This document shows, one piece after another, positions 14,938-21,660 of a stretch of DNA of 21,660 nt. Below the pieces are notes generated by a model, which was given only the letters and a program-made list of their open reading frames with translations, did not search any database and was not told the origin of the DNA. A program made the position numbers and the translations under genes. Source of the stretch: Tychonema litorale BBK16 (lineage in GTDB: Bacteria; Cyanobacteriota; Cyanobacteriia; Cyanobacteriales; Microcoleaceae); the NCBI RefSeq assembly GCF_021648855.1, contig NZ_JAKJHX010000091.1, forward strand, positions 1 through 21,660, given 5' to 3'. Position 1 is the first letter of the stretch, and every line of letters begins with the position of its first letter.

Positions 14938-15636
14938 ATGACCCCTGAAAAAATCCTTGTGGTTGATGACGACCCGGCAATCCGAAATTTAATTCACCGT
15001 TTTTTAAGCCAGCAAGGTTATCAAGTTGAGTCTGGCGAGGACGGCCAGACTGGTCTGGAATTATTTAAGCAACTAGATCCTGACTTAGTGATTCTGGATG
15101 TAAATTTACCCGATACCACGGGCTATAAATTGTGTCAAGAAATGCAAGAGAGCACGGGCGTGTTTATACTCATGCTGACTAGCCGCACCGATGAAAATGA
15201 CAAAGTGATCGCGTTTGACTGTGGCGCCGACGACTACATTACTAAACCTTTCAGTCTCGTAGAGATTAGAGTGCGGGTAGCAGCTATTTTGAGGCGAGTG
15301 CGCGAGAAAAAAAATCCACCAGAACCGCAAAGCCGTGTCTTTGGAAAACTAGCTATAGATCCCGTCCGCCGCGAGGTAATTCTGGCCGGTCAGATGGTTA
15401 CTTTGACGGCACTGGAATTCGACTTGCTATACTGTTTGGCCAGCAAACCAGGTCGCGTGTGGAGGCGATCGGAATTACTGCAAAAAGTCTGGGACTATGA
15501 GTATGTAGGAGCCGATCGCGTGGTGGATGTCCATATCGGTCAAATTCGCCGCAAAATTGAACCCGATGGCAATCAAAACTCCATGATTCAAACCGTGCGC
15601 GGCGTCGGTTACAAGTTTGTTGAGACAACAACCTAG
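14938..15636 (+). CDS. OmpR/PhoB-family response regulator
   Basis: 232 residues. Receiver domain with the acidic cluster D10-D12, acceptor Asp54 (VILDVNLP), Thr81 and Lys103; a winged-helix DNA-binding domain follows (about 135-230) with LTALEFDLLYCLASKPGRV, DRVVDVHIGQIRRKI and RGVGYKF. It is a transcription factor activated by a histidine kinase. The ATG at 14938 is preferred over an upstream TTG at 14908, which would add 10 unusual residues. There is no adjacent cognate kinase: the neighbour is the TPR protein. It is similar to many cyanobacterial OmpR-type regulators; the subfamily (RpaA, RpaB, NblR, etc.) could not be fixed. Confidence 0.87.
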   Translation: MTPEKILVVDDDPAIRNLIHRFLSQQGYQVESGEDGQTGLELFKQLDPDLVILDVNLPDTTGYKLCQEMQESTGVFILMLTSRTDENDKVIAFDCGADDYITKPFSLVEIRVRVAAILRRVREKKNPPEPQSRVFGKLAIDPVRREVILAGQMVTLTALEFDLLYCLASKPGRVWRRSELLQKVWDYEYVGADRVVDVHIGQIRRKIEPDGNQNSMIQTVRGVGYKFVETTT

Positions 15637-15670
15637 CGGTTATATCAATTCCGGTTACACCGTCAGGTGA

Positions 15671-15688
15671 TGTTGACTGTTGACTGTT
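15671..15688. repeat. Short heptamer repeat (TGTTGAC)2
   Basis: Two exact TGTTGAC units plus a partial third. Another STRR-type heptamer, in the gap between convergent genes. Confidence 0.5.
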
Positions 15689-15733
15689 TTAACCATACCG
15701 ATGTAGCCGGGAACGAATTGAAAAGCCAGTTTT

Positions 15734-15754
15734 GAACAGGCAGGATGCCTGTTC
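15734..15754. terminator. Hairpin GAACAGGCA-GGA-TGCCTGTTC between convergent genes
   Basis: Perfect 9-bp stem with a 3-nt loop. It lies between the stop of the response regulator (plus) and the stop of hemY (minus), where it could serve both as a terminator-like hairpin. There is no good T-run, so it may instead be a member of a dispersed cyanobacterial repeat family of this sequence. Confidence 0.55.
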
Positions 15755-15780
15755 CACAATAATGATTCCAGAAGTCTAAT

Positions 15781-15810
15781 CCAAAATCCAAAATCCAAAA
15801 CCTAAAATCG
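15781..15810. repeat. Heptanucleotide tandem repeat (CCAAAAT)n next to the hemY stop
   Basis: Repeats of CCAAAAT followed by CCTAAAATCGCCT. It abuts the stop codon of hemY (15812) and shares its ending with the array at 12601-12628. Confidence 0.8.
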
Positions 15811-15811
15811 C

Positions 15812-17257
15812 CTAGCTGGTTTCTTGCAAATACTCACTAACCTCGATCGCCCTTTCAAAACCCAGACGCACACAATCTCCCAAAGCCACCCCACCAAGAT
15901 AGTTGCTACACAAATAAACCCCCGGCAAAGATTTTAAACCTCGATCTATCTGTTCCAGGCGATCGAAATGCCCCAAATTGTACTGAGGAATCGCCTGCTT
16001 CCACACCTTCACCGCCAAAACCTTCGGCTGAGGCACATCCGGTTTCAGCAAAATCCGAGACAAATCTCGATGCACCTGGGCCACAATTTGTTCAGCATCA
16101 AGATTCCGAATCCCCGAATCAGTAGCCCCACCGATATAACTCGTCAAAGTCTGCCAACCAGCCGGCGCACGATTAGCAAATAAACTCGAAGTCCAAATCG
16201 TCCCCAGAGTCCGAATTCCCTGCCCCCTCGGAATTAAATTTCCAAATCCCACCATCTTTTCCTTGATATCCGACAGCGGATATGCTAATACAACACAGGC
16301 AACAGTAGGGTAAGTAAAATCTTGTAAAGTGCTGCTAACTTCCGGTTGCAGAGATTGCAACAAATCCGCGGCCACATAAGCAGGCGTTGTCAACACCACA
16401 GTACGAGTCTCAACCTGTTGTGGCCCATCCGGCGTCGAAAATTCAGCAATATAAGTTTGGCTTTCAGTCCGGTGCAAACCAGTGAGATGCCAATTGAGTT
16501 TCAGGCGATCGCCTAATCCAGCAGCGATCGCCTCTGGCAGAGCCTTCAACCCCCCCTTAAACGAACCCAACTCCCCCGGCTTAGTCTTCGGAACATTCGG
16601 GTCTGCGGGCATTTTCTTCGGCCCTTTCCTCGCCCCAAGCAGCGCCCCCGCCACCAGTCCACCACCCAAATCAGCCATCCTCGTCACCCGACCAAAAGCC
16701 GCCGCCGCGCTAAGTTGTTGGGGATCCCCCGCGTAAACCCCAGAAACAAACGGTTCCACCAATCGCTGCATCACTTCCGTACCGAGATGTCGCCGGAAAA
16801 ATTGAGAAACAGTCTCCTGATCATTCTGCTGCGAAAGTGTAGCACCCATTGCCGGTGCCACAAATCCCAAAGCCCCAAACAGCGCCCGCAGTTTCCCCGG
16901 AAAACTCAACAATTGCGACTGAATCATCGCCTGCGGAGTCATCGGCACCGGTTGCAGCTTATTTTGCCAATATACAAAACGAGGCAATTTGCGATCGGCA
17001 AAAATCAACTCCTGCTTCAGCCCCACATCCACAGCCAGCTTCATCAACTCCACCGTCGGCGAAAAACTATTCGGACCCTCCTCCCACAGAAACCCATTTC
17101 CTGTACAAGTTGTGATATTCCCCCCCACACGTCCCTGACTCTCAGCAACCAAAATCTTCAAAGGAGTTCCCGTCTTTGCTTCCTTGTGGAGTGCGTGGGC
17201 CAGACTCAAGCCAGTAATACCAGCACCCACAATCAAGCTATCTACTACATTCGTCAT
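15812..17257 (-). CDS. hemY: Protoporphyrinogen IX oxidase, oxygen-dependent HemY type
   Basis: 481 residues, the usual size of HemY (also called hemG in some annotations). The FAD-binding motif GAGITGLSLA is at 11-20, followed by the ESQGRVGGNI element and the GFLWEEGPNSF substrate-side motif. The C-terminal FAD contact (GVYLCSNYLGGVALGDCVRLGFE) is present. The enzyme oxidises protoporphyrinogen IX to protoporphyrin IX, the last common step toward haem and chlorophyll, at the thylakoid/cytoplasmic membrane face. It resembles the plant/cyanobacterial branch. The gene lies 30 bp after a DUF2811 gene on the same strand and is probably cotranscribed with it. No strong Shine-Dalgarno. Confidence 0.92.
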   Translation of the reverse strand: MTNVVDSLIVGAGITGLSLAHALHKEAKTGTPLKILVAESQGRVGGNITTCTGNGFLWEEGPNSFSPTVELMKLAVDVGLKQELIFADRKLPRFVYWQNKLQPVPMTPQAMIQSQLLSFPGKLRALFGALGFVAPAMGATLSQQNDQETVSQFFRRHLGTEVMQRLVEPFVSGVYAGDPQQLSAAAAFGRVTRMADLGGGLVAGALLGARKGPKKMPADPNVPKTKPGELGSFKGGLKALPEAIAAGLGDRLKLNWHLTGLHRTESQTYIAEFSTPDGPQQVETRTVVLTTPAYVAADLLQSLQPEVSSTLQDFTYPTVACVVLAYPLSDIKEKMVGFGNLIPRGQGIRTLGTIWTSSLFANRAPAGWQTLTSYIGGATDSGIRNLDAEQIVAQVHRDLSRILLKPDVPQPKVLAVKVWKQAIPQYNLGHFDRLEQIDRGLKSLPGVYLCSNYLGGVALGDCVRLGFERAIEVSEYLQETS

Positions 17258-17287
17258 TGTTAATCGCCAACTTAATAATTGCTAAAA

Positions 17288-17545
17288 CTAATGAATTACA
17301 TTATTGCTGCTTTGTAGATCGTGAGGAGTCTGAAACAGCGTTTCCAGATAAACTCTTGCAGCTTGGCGATAACTGCGCGAAGCTTCCGGCGTACCGCTAT
17401 CGGCATTCTGCAACAAAAACAGCGACAGAGACGCACAAAATACTCGCTCTAGATCCCATTCAGGATGAGTTTCCAAGTAGATTTTGAGAGAATCGTGCAG
17501 CGTTTCGGGAATTTCGGCAAAGATGCTGACTGTTGGGTTCATCAT
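17288..17545 (-). CDS. DUF2811 family small protein
   Basis: 85 residues opening MMNPTVSIFAEIPETLHDSL, with HPEWDLERVFCASLSLFLLQN and RSYRQAARVYLETLF, the conserved pattern of cyanobacterial DUF2811 proteins. Function unknown; the pattern suggests a ribbon-helix-helix-like or helical fold but that is inference. Two ATGs are adjacent (17543 and 17540); the second matches family starts better. It ends 30 bp before hemY on the same strand. A 9-bp hairpin stands about 40 nt upstream. Confidence 0.8.
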   Translation of the reverse strand: MMNPTVSIFAEIPETLHDSLKIYLETHPEWDLERVFCASLSLFLLQNADSGTPEASRSYRQAARVYLETLFQTPHDLQSSNNVIH

Positions 17546-17583
17546 TTTTTTGTGTCGCTAATAAATTCAAAAGAGAACCCCAC

Positions 17584-17617
17584 TTTTGGCAGGATCTGGG
17601 TACTGTCGCTGCCAAAA
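17584..17617 (-). promoter_or_regulatory. Hairpin upstream of DUF2811-hemY
   Basis: Perfect 9-bp inverted repeat TTTTGGCAG/CTGCCAAAA with a 16-nt loop, 39 bp upstream of the DUF2811 start. Could be an operator or a leader structure. Confidence 0.4.
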
Positions 17618-17851
17618 TCAGAGCACTTTTTTTAGGTAGTTCGCATCATTGTGCGCTATGAGGGGGTAGGTTTGTCAATGTGGCGAAATATTACAAAGTC
17701 CTTTAGATCAAAAAAAGATTTACGAAATAATCAGCTTTTCATTGCCTTTTTTGTTACATATGTTTATTTTATGTGATTAAAGTGAGAAATATCGCAGCAA
17801 GTGAACACAATCCCCAATTCCGCAGCAAAATCCGACAGTACCGTTAATTTC

Positions 17852-17914
17852 TGTGGAAAACTTTGTCAAATCTGCGGAAAACCTAGAACTTCCCTGTGGA
17901 AACACTGTGGAATG
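17852..17914. promoter_or_regulatory. Phased direct repeats of TGTGGAAA (DnaA-box-like)
   Basis: Four same-orientation sites: TGTGGAAAA (17852), TGCGGAAAA (17873), TGTGGAAAC (17895), TGTGGAATG (17906). Starts are 21, 22 and 11 bp apart, i.e. near two, two and one helical turns. The first is the exact complement of TTTTCCACA, the DnaA-box sequence reported for Synechococcus. It lies upstream of DUF2811-hemY. No dnaA or dnaN is near. Confidence 0.4.
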
Positions 17915-17951
17915 TTTCAGAAAAACTAAGGGGAAAAATAAGAATTGCAAA

Positions 17952-18000
17952 GGGCATTGGGCATCGGGCATCGGGCATCGGGCATTGGGCATTGGGCATC
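17952..18000. repeat. Heptanucleotide tandem repeat (GGGCATY)7
   Basis: Seven exact-length units of GGGCAT followed by C or T in the order T,C,C,C,T,T,C, spanning exactly 49 bases. STRR-type repeat in the gap after the photolyase gene. Confidence 0.9.
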
Positions 18001-18010
18001 TGTAGCCGAC

Positions 18011-18042
18011 TCTCTCCCCCTCCTCCTCTCTCCCCCTCCTCC
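18011..18042. repeat. Tandem duplication of a 16-base polypyrimidine unit
   Basis: TCTCTCCCCCTCCTCC occurs twice back to back, ending 2 bases before the stop codon of the photolyase. A pure C/T tract that could form triplex or slip during replication. Confidence 0.8.
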
Positions 18043-18044
18043 AC

Positions 18045-19544
18045 TCAAAACTCGAATTCCGTTGCTTTTTGGCGAATTGTTGCCAATTCTGCCGGGGGCA
18101 TTTTGTCAAGATTCGCTAAAGTAAAGCTCATTCGCCCGATCGCCTGCAATTTTTCCCGGTGGCGCGCCAAGAAGTCCCAATAGAAAAAATTGAAGGGACA
18201 AGCATTTTCGCCCGATCGCACCGTGCGATCGAACTTACACCCCCGACAATAATCACTCATCTTATTGATATAATTTGCAGACGCAGCATAGGGTTTCGAT
18301 GCCAACACACCCCCATCCGCAAACAAACCCATACCCAACACATTTGTCTGCATTACCCAGTCGTAAGCATCAATAAACACACTGTGGAACCAACTTTCCA
18401 GCTCCTGCGGCGAGATGCCAGCAATTAGACCAAAATTGCTCAAAATCATCAATCGCTGGATGTGATGCGCGTAACCACTGCTTTCCACTTGACTTAAAAC
18501 TTGGTGCAAACAGTTCATATCAGCCTTGCTAGCATCCCAAAAAAACTCCGGTAGTGGCCGAGTGTGATTGAACCAATTTTTCTGAAAATAATCAGCATCC
18601 ACATAAAAATAAACACCCCGAATGTATTCTCGCCAACCGAGAACTTGGCGAATAAAACCTTCCACACTGTTTAAATCTAAATCATTATCACGACAAGCTA
18701 TTTCCGCCGCTGCAACAACTTCCAAAGGATGCAGCAAACCAATATTTAGATAAGGAGAAATTAGCGAATGCCACATCGTTTCCTCCCCCGTCACCATCGC
18801 ATCTTGATAAGGGCCAAAAGTCGGGAGACACTGGACTATGAAATTATTTAATACTTGCAAAGCTTCCTCTCGTGTCACCCCCCAGCGAAAAGGTTCAACA
18901 TCTCCGTAAGTTGCGAAAGGTAGAGACTTAACTTCTGCGATCGCCTCTTGAGTTATTTCATCCGGTTCAAACCAAACCACGGGCGGTGTATTCAGCTTAC
19001 CTTTTGGTGGCTGGCGATTTTCCTTATCAAAATTCCATTTACCACCGACAGGTTTCTTTCCATCCATCAAAACTTGAAAACGCTGGCGGCTAGCTCGATA
19101 AAAATCTTCCATTAACAATCGTTTGCGGCCAGATGCCCACTCTTGAAATTCTGTTTCAGTCCAAAGAAATTGATTGTTGTCAATCAAAGTAAGTTTGCAC
19201 GAAAGTTGCAAATTTTGGATGAGTTGTAAAAAAGGGCGATCGTTCGGCATCATCACCCGCAAATCAGTGATACCCTCAGCTTCAATCCAAACCTGCAAAG
19301 CAGTTTTAAAATCTTCAGATTTTGCATAAGAAACTTGATAACCATCACCCCGCAATTCTGCTGCAAAATGTCGCATCGCCGACCAAATTAATACTAATTT
19401 CTGTCCATGATAACGACGTTCTCGAACGTGCTGTAAAGATTCAATTAAAATCACACGTGAGAACAATTTAAGATTAACTATGCTGGCGAGAGCAGCTTGA
19501 TTCTGCCAAAGTTGATCGCCTAATATCCAAATACCAACAGTCAT
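18045..19544 (-). CDS. FeS-type photolyase/cryptochrome (bacterial (6-4) photolyase family)
   Basis: 499 residues of the photolyase-related (COG3046) family, the FeS-BCP/PhrB group. The N-terminal Rossmann-like antenna domain (1-130) is followed by the helical FAD domain. Four cysteines that hold the [4Fe-4S] cluster in Agrobacterium PhrB (350, 438, 441, 454) occur here at 345, 433, 436 and 449, i.e. with identical spacing. Also present: GLLHPLEVV, VLGWREYIRGVYF and YAHHIQRLMILSN. The family repairs (6-4) photoproducts with blue light using FAD and a ribityllumazine antenna. It is transcribed divergently from a histidine kinase. The ATG at 19544 matches the family start. Confidence 0.9.
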   Translation of the reverse strand: MTVGIWILGDQLWQNQAALASIVNLKLFSRVILIESLQHVRERRYHGQKLVLIWSAMRHFAAELRGDGYQVSYAKSEDFKTALQVWIEAEGITDLRVMMPNDRPFLQLIQNLQLSCKLTLIDNNQFLWTETEFQEWASGRKRLLMEDFYRASRQRFQVLMDGKKPVGGKWNFDKENRQPPKGKLNTPPVVWFEPDEITQEAIAEVKSLPFATYGDVEPFRWGVTREEALQVLNNFIVQCLPTFGPYQDAMVTGEETMWHSLISPYLNIGLLHPLEVVAAAEIACRDNDLDLNSVEGFIRQVLGWREYIRGVYFYVDADYFQKNWFNHTRPLPEFFWDASKADMNCLHQVLSQVESSGYAHHIQRLMILSNFGLIAGISPQELESWFHSVFIDAYDWVMQTNVLGMGLFADGGVLASKPYAASANYINKMSDYCRGCKFDRTVRSGENACPFNFFYWDFLARHREKLQAIGRMSFTLANLDKMPPAELATIRQKATEFEF

Positions 19545-19621
19545 TACATTTTTTTCCTGTATGCTTTATTACTTTGAGGAAGCAGAAGTTTCAACCGCCG
19601 ATCGACTTGTCAACCTGCTAC

Positions 19622-19648
19622 AGTATAGTTAAGATCATCCTTGCCTCA
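19622..19648 (-). promoter_or_regulatory. Putative sigma70-type promoter of the photolyase gene
   Basis: On the minus strand TTGAGG and TATACT are separated by 16 bp (the -10 is 19627-19622). This would place a start about 70 nt upstream of the photolyase ATG. Four of six bases match at -35, five of six at -10. Confidence 0.4.
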
Positions 19649-19670
19649 AAAAAACTAAAAAAATCGATTT

Positions 19671-19686
19671 CTGACAGTCTGACAGT
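19671..19686. repeat. Tandem octamer CTGACAGT x2
   Basis: Two exact adjacent copies of CTGACAGT in the divergent intergenic region, 38 bp from the CRP-like site. Confidence 0.6.
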
Positions 19687-19723
19687 TAGAGCGCCTAAGT
19701 CCCATACAATCAAAAATGTCAAA

Positions 19724-19739
19724 TGTGACATAAATCACA
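19724..19739. promoter_or_regulatory. CRP-type binding site TGTGA-N6-TCACA
   Basis: TGTGACATAAATCACA is a perfect match to the CRP consensus half-sites with the correct 6-bp spacer, as bound by SyCRP1-type cAMP receptor proteins in cyanobacteria. It is 180 bp from the photolyase start and 187 bp from the histidine kinase start, so it could serve either divergent gene. Confidence 0.65.
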
Positions 19740-19759
19740 GGCATTAGGCAAAGAAATTG

Positions 19760-19794
19760 CTCAGTATTTTTAAGTGGAGATACTCAGTATCCAC
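19760..19794. promoter_or_regulatory. CTCAGTAT direct repeat with GATACT-C-AGTATC palindrome
   Basis: CTCAGTAT occurs at 19760 and 19783, 23 bp apart (two helical turns). The second copy is part of a 13-bp palindrome flanked by GTGG/CCAC. Possible operator for the kinase gene. The remaining divergent intergenic sequence up to 19925 shows nothing else recognisable. Confidence 0.35.
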
Positions 19795-19925
19795 AAGTAT
19801 GATCAAAAATTGTTTTGAACCTGTGTTGTCTTGTCAGCAAAGTACCCCGAACAGATGCGCTAGTCGGTCTGCTTTGCTAGACTATGGTCGTTGTTGGGTG
19901 TTGTACCTTAATTTAGAGATGTCCT

Positions 19926-21660
19926 ATGGTTAAGTTAGGTCAATCCTCCTTTCGCCGTATTTTACTGTCGCGCATTTTGTTGCTCAGCGTACCAGTTTTA
20001 CTGGTGGGGGAATATGTTACCTATCGCAAAGCACGATCGACCCTTCTGGAAACAGCACGTCAAAATCTGACCGAAAGTGCCGTCAGAAAAGCAGAAACTA
20101 TTGAACAGTGGGCCAAATCACTGAAGTCCAATCTGATTGGCGCTTCGGAAAGCTCAATACTACAGTCTGTACAGCCGAAGGATTATCAAAAGTTTATCGC
20201 GCAGCTAGGTCAGCGATTGCCAACCCAGGTAGATTGCTTGCAATTGACTAATTTGCAGACAAATCAAGTAATCGCCAGCACTTGTGGGCCTCTTCCGATT
20301 CAGTCGCAGTCACAGCCTGCTAATTTTTGGCCACAGCAAACGCAGCAAACGTTACTAGACGACAAAAGCGTTTACATCAGTCTGTCCTGGCCAAATATGC
20401 ACCAGAGAAAACGAAACGATCAGCATCCGGTTTCTCCTGGTGGGAAGTTTTCCAATGCGAGCAAAGAGGGCAAGCAAAGTCAAGTTAGTTTGGTGTTGAG
20501 TGCTCCTGTTTACATTCGTCGTGGCAATATTCGGAAACTCAGTTATTCTCTGAGTTTGCAGTCCTCCCTACCGGTACAAACCAGCGCTCCCAAGGGGTCT
20601 TTGGCTGGCTATACGGTCGCCATAGACCAAGATGGAACAATTTTAGCCCACCCAAATATTGACAGAGTAGGTCGCAATATTGACGCCGAAGCAGATGCCG
20701 ATCGCCTCAAAAGTCTCCTCAAAAGGGCGATCGCCGGAGGACAAGCTTTTTTGCACCTGTTTTCCTTTGAAAGAAACGGAGTAGAATTGCTCGCTGGGTA
20801 CGCTGCTATCCCCAGTCCTTTAACTCAAAAAGAGAACAGCAAATGGATTATTTTAGCCGTCTCCCGTTTAGATTACGCTTTATCCGGTTTGGAAGAAATT
20901 CAGCAAGTTTTATTTACTCTAATTGTAGGTTTGGTTGCTGCTAGTGTCATCGCGACTTTATATCTGTCTCGCGATTTAGCCCGTCCTTTGGAAAAACTAA
21001 GAGACTATGCCCTCAAAGTAGACACCGAAGCACCCGGAGCAGTGCCACAAAATCTCAAAATTAGGGAATTCAATCAATTAGCAGATGCCCTCAACAGTAT
21101 GGTGGGACGGCTTAAGTCCTGGGCTGAAGAATTAGAATTCGCAACAAAAGAAGCACAAGTTGCGAATCAATTGAAAGATGAATTTTTGCGAAATATTTCT
21201 CACGAATTGAGAACCCCGCTCAATGGGATTATTGGTTTCCTGCAAATTGTGCGGGACGGCTACTGCGATGACCGAGATGAGGAGATGGAGTTTTTGCAGC
21301 GAGCTCACGATTCGGCAATGCAACTGCTAAATATCATTAATGATATTTTGGATATTGCCAAAATTGAATCAGGCTCATTCTCGCTCATGTTTGAAGTAAT
21401 TGATATTACTGAGGTACTAGAAGACGCGATTGATTTGCAGGCAGTTCAGATCAAGGAAAAAGGTTTGCATTTGAATTTGCCTGGTGCTAGCGATCCAATT
21501 ACTGTTTATGCAGATCCAGAGAAGCTCAAGCAGGTGTTCTTGAATGTGTTGAGCAATGCGGTTAAGTTTACGGAGTCCGGCAGCATTAGTATATCCATGA
21601 ATTTTGAATCTAACAAAAACAAAAATCCTGATGTTGTCAACGTAAATTTACCAGAAGCTA
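19926..21660 (+). CDS. Membrane-bound sensor histidine kinase, 5' part (3' end outside window)
   Basis: The frame is open from the ATG at 19926 to the right edge (578 codons seen); an in-frame TAG at 19914 and lack of other ATGs fix the start. Order: N-terminal membrane segment (about 12-30), extracytoplasmic sensor (31-325) whose distal part (YTVAIDQDGTILAHPNI, then NGVELLAGYAAIPS) resembles a dCache-type domain, second membrane segment (328-348), HAMP (about 346-400), HisKA with His426 in SHELRTPLNG, and the start of HATPase_c (NVLSNAVKFT, Asn544). Further receiver or Hpt domains may lie beyond the edge. It is divergent from the photolyase and shares its intergenic region with a CRP-type site. 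Ligand unknown. Confidence 0.9.
   Translation, partial: MVKLGQSSFRRILLSRILLLSVPVLLVGEYVTYRKARSTLLETARQNLTESAVRKAETIEQWAKSLKSNLIGASESSILQSVQPKDYQKFIAQLGQRLPTQVDCLQLTNLQTNQVIASTCGPLPIQSQSQPANFWPQQTQQTLLDDKSVYISLSWPNMHQRKRNDQHPVSPGGKFSNASKEGKQSQVSLVLSAPVYIRRGNIRKLSYSLSLQSSLPVQTSAPKGSLAGYTVAIDQDGTILAHPNIDRVGRNIDAEADADRLKSLLKRAIAGGQAFLHLFSFERNGVELLAGYAAIPSPLTQKENSKWIILAVSRLDYALSGLEEIQQVLFTLIVGLVAASVIATLYLSRDLARPLEKLRDYALKVDTEAPGAVPQNLKIREFNQLADALNSMVGRLKSWAEELEFATKEAQVANQLKDEFLRNISHELRTPLNGIIGFLQIVRDGYCDDRDEEMEFLQRAHDSAMQLLNIINDILDIAKIESGSFSLMFEVIDITEVLEDAIDLQAVQIKEKGLHLNLPGASDPITVYADPEKLKQVFLNVLSNAVKFTESGSISISMNFESNKNKNPDVVNVNLPEA

Larger units (their letters stand above)
17546..18044. other. Intergenic region between photolyase 3' end and DUF2811
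   Basis: About 500 bp without a convincing gene on either strand. Besides the leader hairpin, the phased TGTGGAAA sites, the heptamer array and the pyrimidine duplication listed separately, the section 17640-17850 is AT-rich and shows nothing recognisable. Confidence 0.6.

Noticed and set aside
16715..17263. Plus-strand 182-codon ORF antisense to hemY
   Set aside because: Arg/His/Pro-rich translation typical of the wrong strand of a real gene; hemY motifs on the other strand are complete.
17852..17914. Chromosomal replication origin
   Set aside because: DnaA-box-like sites are present, but no dnaA/dnaN neighbourhood or clear AT-rich unwinding element; kept only as a regulatory possibility.
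17952..18042. Possible CRISPR array
   Set aside because: Units are 7 and 16 bases and contiguous, with no spacers and no cas genes; they are simple tandem repeats.
17777..18109. Minus-strand 110-codon ORF through the heptamer array
   Set aside because: Its middle is simply translation of the GGGCATY repeat (RCPMPNARCPMPDAQCP) and it overlaps the photolyase 3' end in another frame; no start signal.

Overview
The window looks like chromosomal DNA of a filamentous cyanobacterium of the Oscillatoria/Microcoleus type. Many HIP1 palindromes (GCGATCGC) lie across it. It carries the cyanobacteria-specific photosystem II assembly protein Psb34, a plant-like HemY, DUF6335 and DUF2811 proteins, multidomain hybrid histidine kinases, and heptanucleotide tandem repeats (STRR-like). 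The genus is an inference.

Layout. (1) 1-3862, plus strand: the 3' part of a large multi-sensor hybrid kinase, followed 4 bp later by a REC-histidine kinase, probably one signalling pair. (2) 3882-4752, minus strand: a DUF6335 protein and a small Cys-rich protein, separated by a strong symmetrical terminator. (3) 4917-9427, plus strand: a small membrane protein, then a complete polyamine/PotABCD-type ABC importer in the order B-C-D-A. A palindromic repeat sits between potB and potC. (4) 9428-11036: an accessory patch. It has a 33-bp direct repeat (copies 840 bp apart) bracketing a 179-codon gene of unknown role with a textbook extended -10 promoter, three MITE/REP-like palindromes, a truncated gene start and a cyclic-nucleotide-binding-domain fragment. 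(5) 11037-12317: a thiazole synthase (thiG) with an unrelated N-terminal segment of about 80 residues, then psb34, previously hidden because of its size. (6) 12641-15636: a TPR protein and an OmpR-type response regulator. (7) 15812-17545, minus strand: DUF2811 then hemY. (8) 18045-19544, minus strand: an FeS-type photolyase/cryptochrome with all four cluster cysteines. (9) 19926 to the right edge, plus strand: a membrane histidine kinase that runs out of the window. The divergent region between photolyase and kinase holds a perfect CRP-type site (TGTGA-N6-TCACA).

Functionally the window is mostly housekeeping and signalling: polyamine uptake, thiamine thiazole synthesis, haem/chlorophyll precursor oxidation, photosystem II assembly, DNA photorepair and four two-component proteins. 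No classical defence system, prophage, CRISPR array, transposase, tRNA or rRNA was seen. The most unusual material is the repeat-rich accessory patch at 9.4-11.0 kb with the altered ThiG next to it, plus several repeat and operator-like arrays in the intergenic regions.
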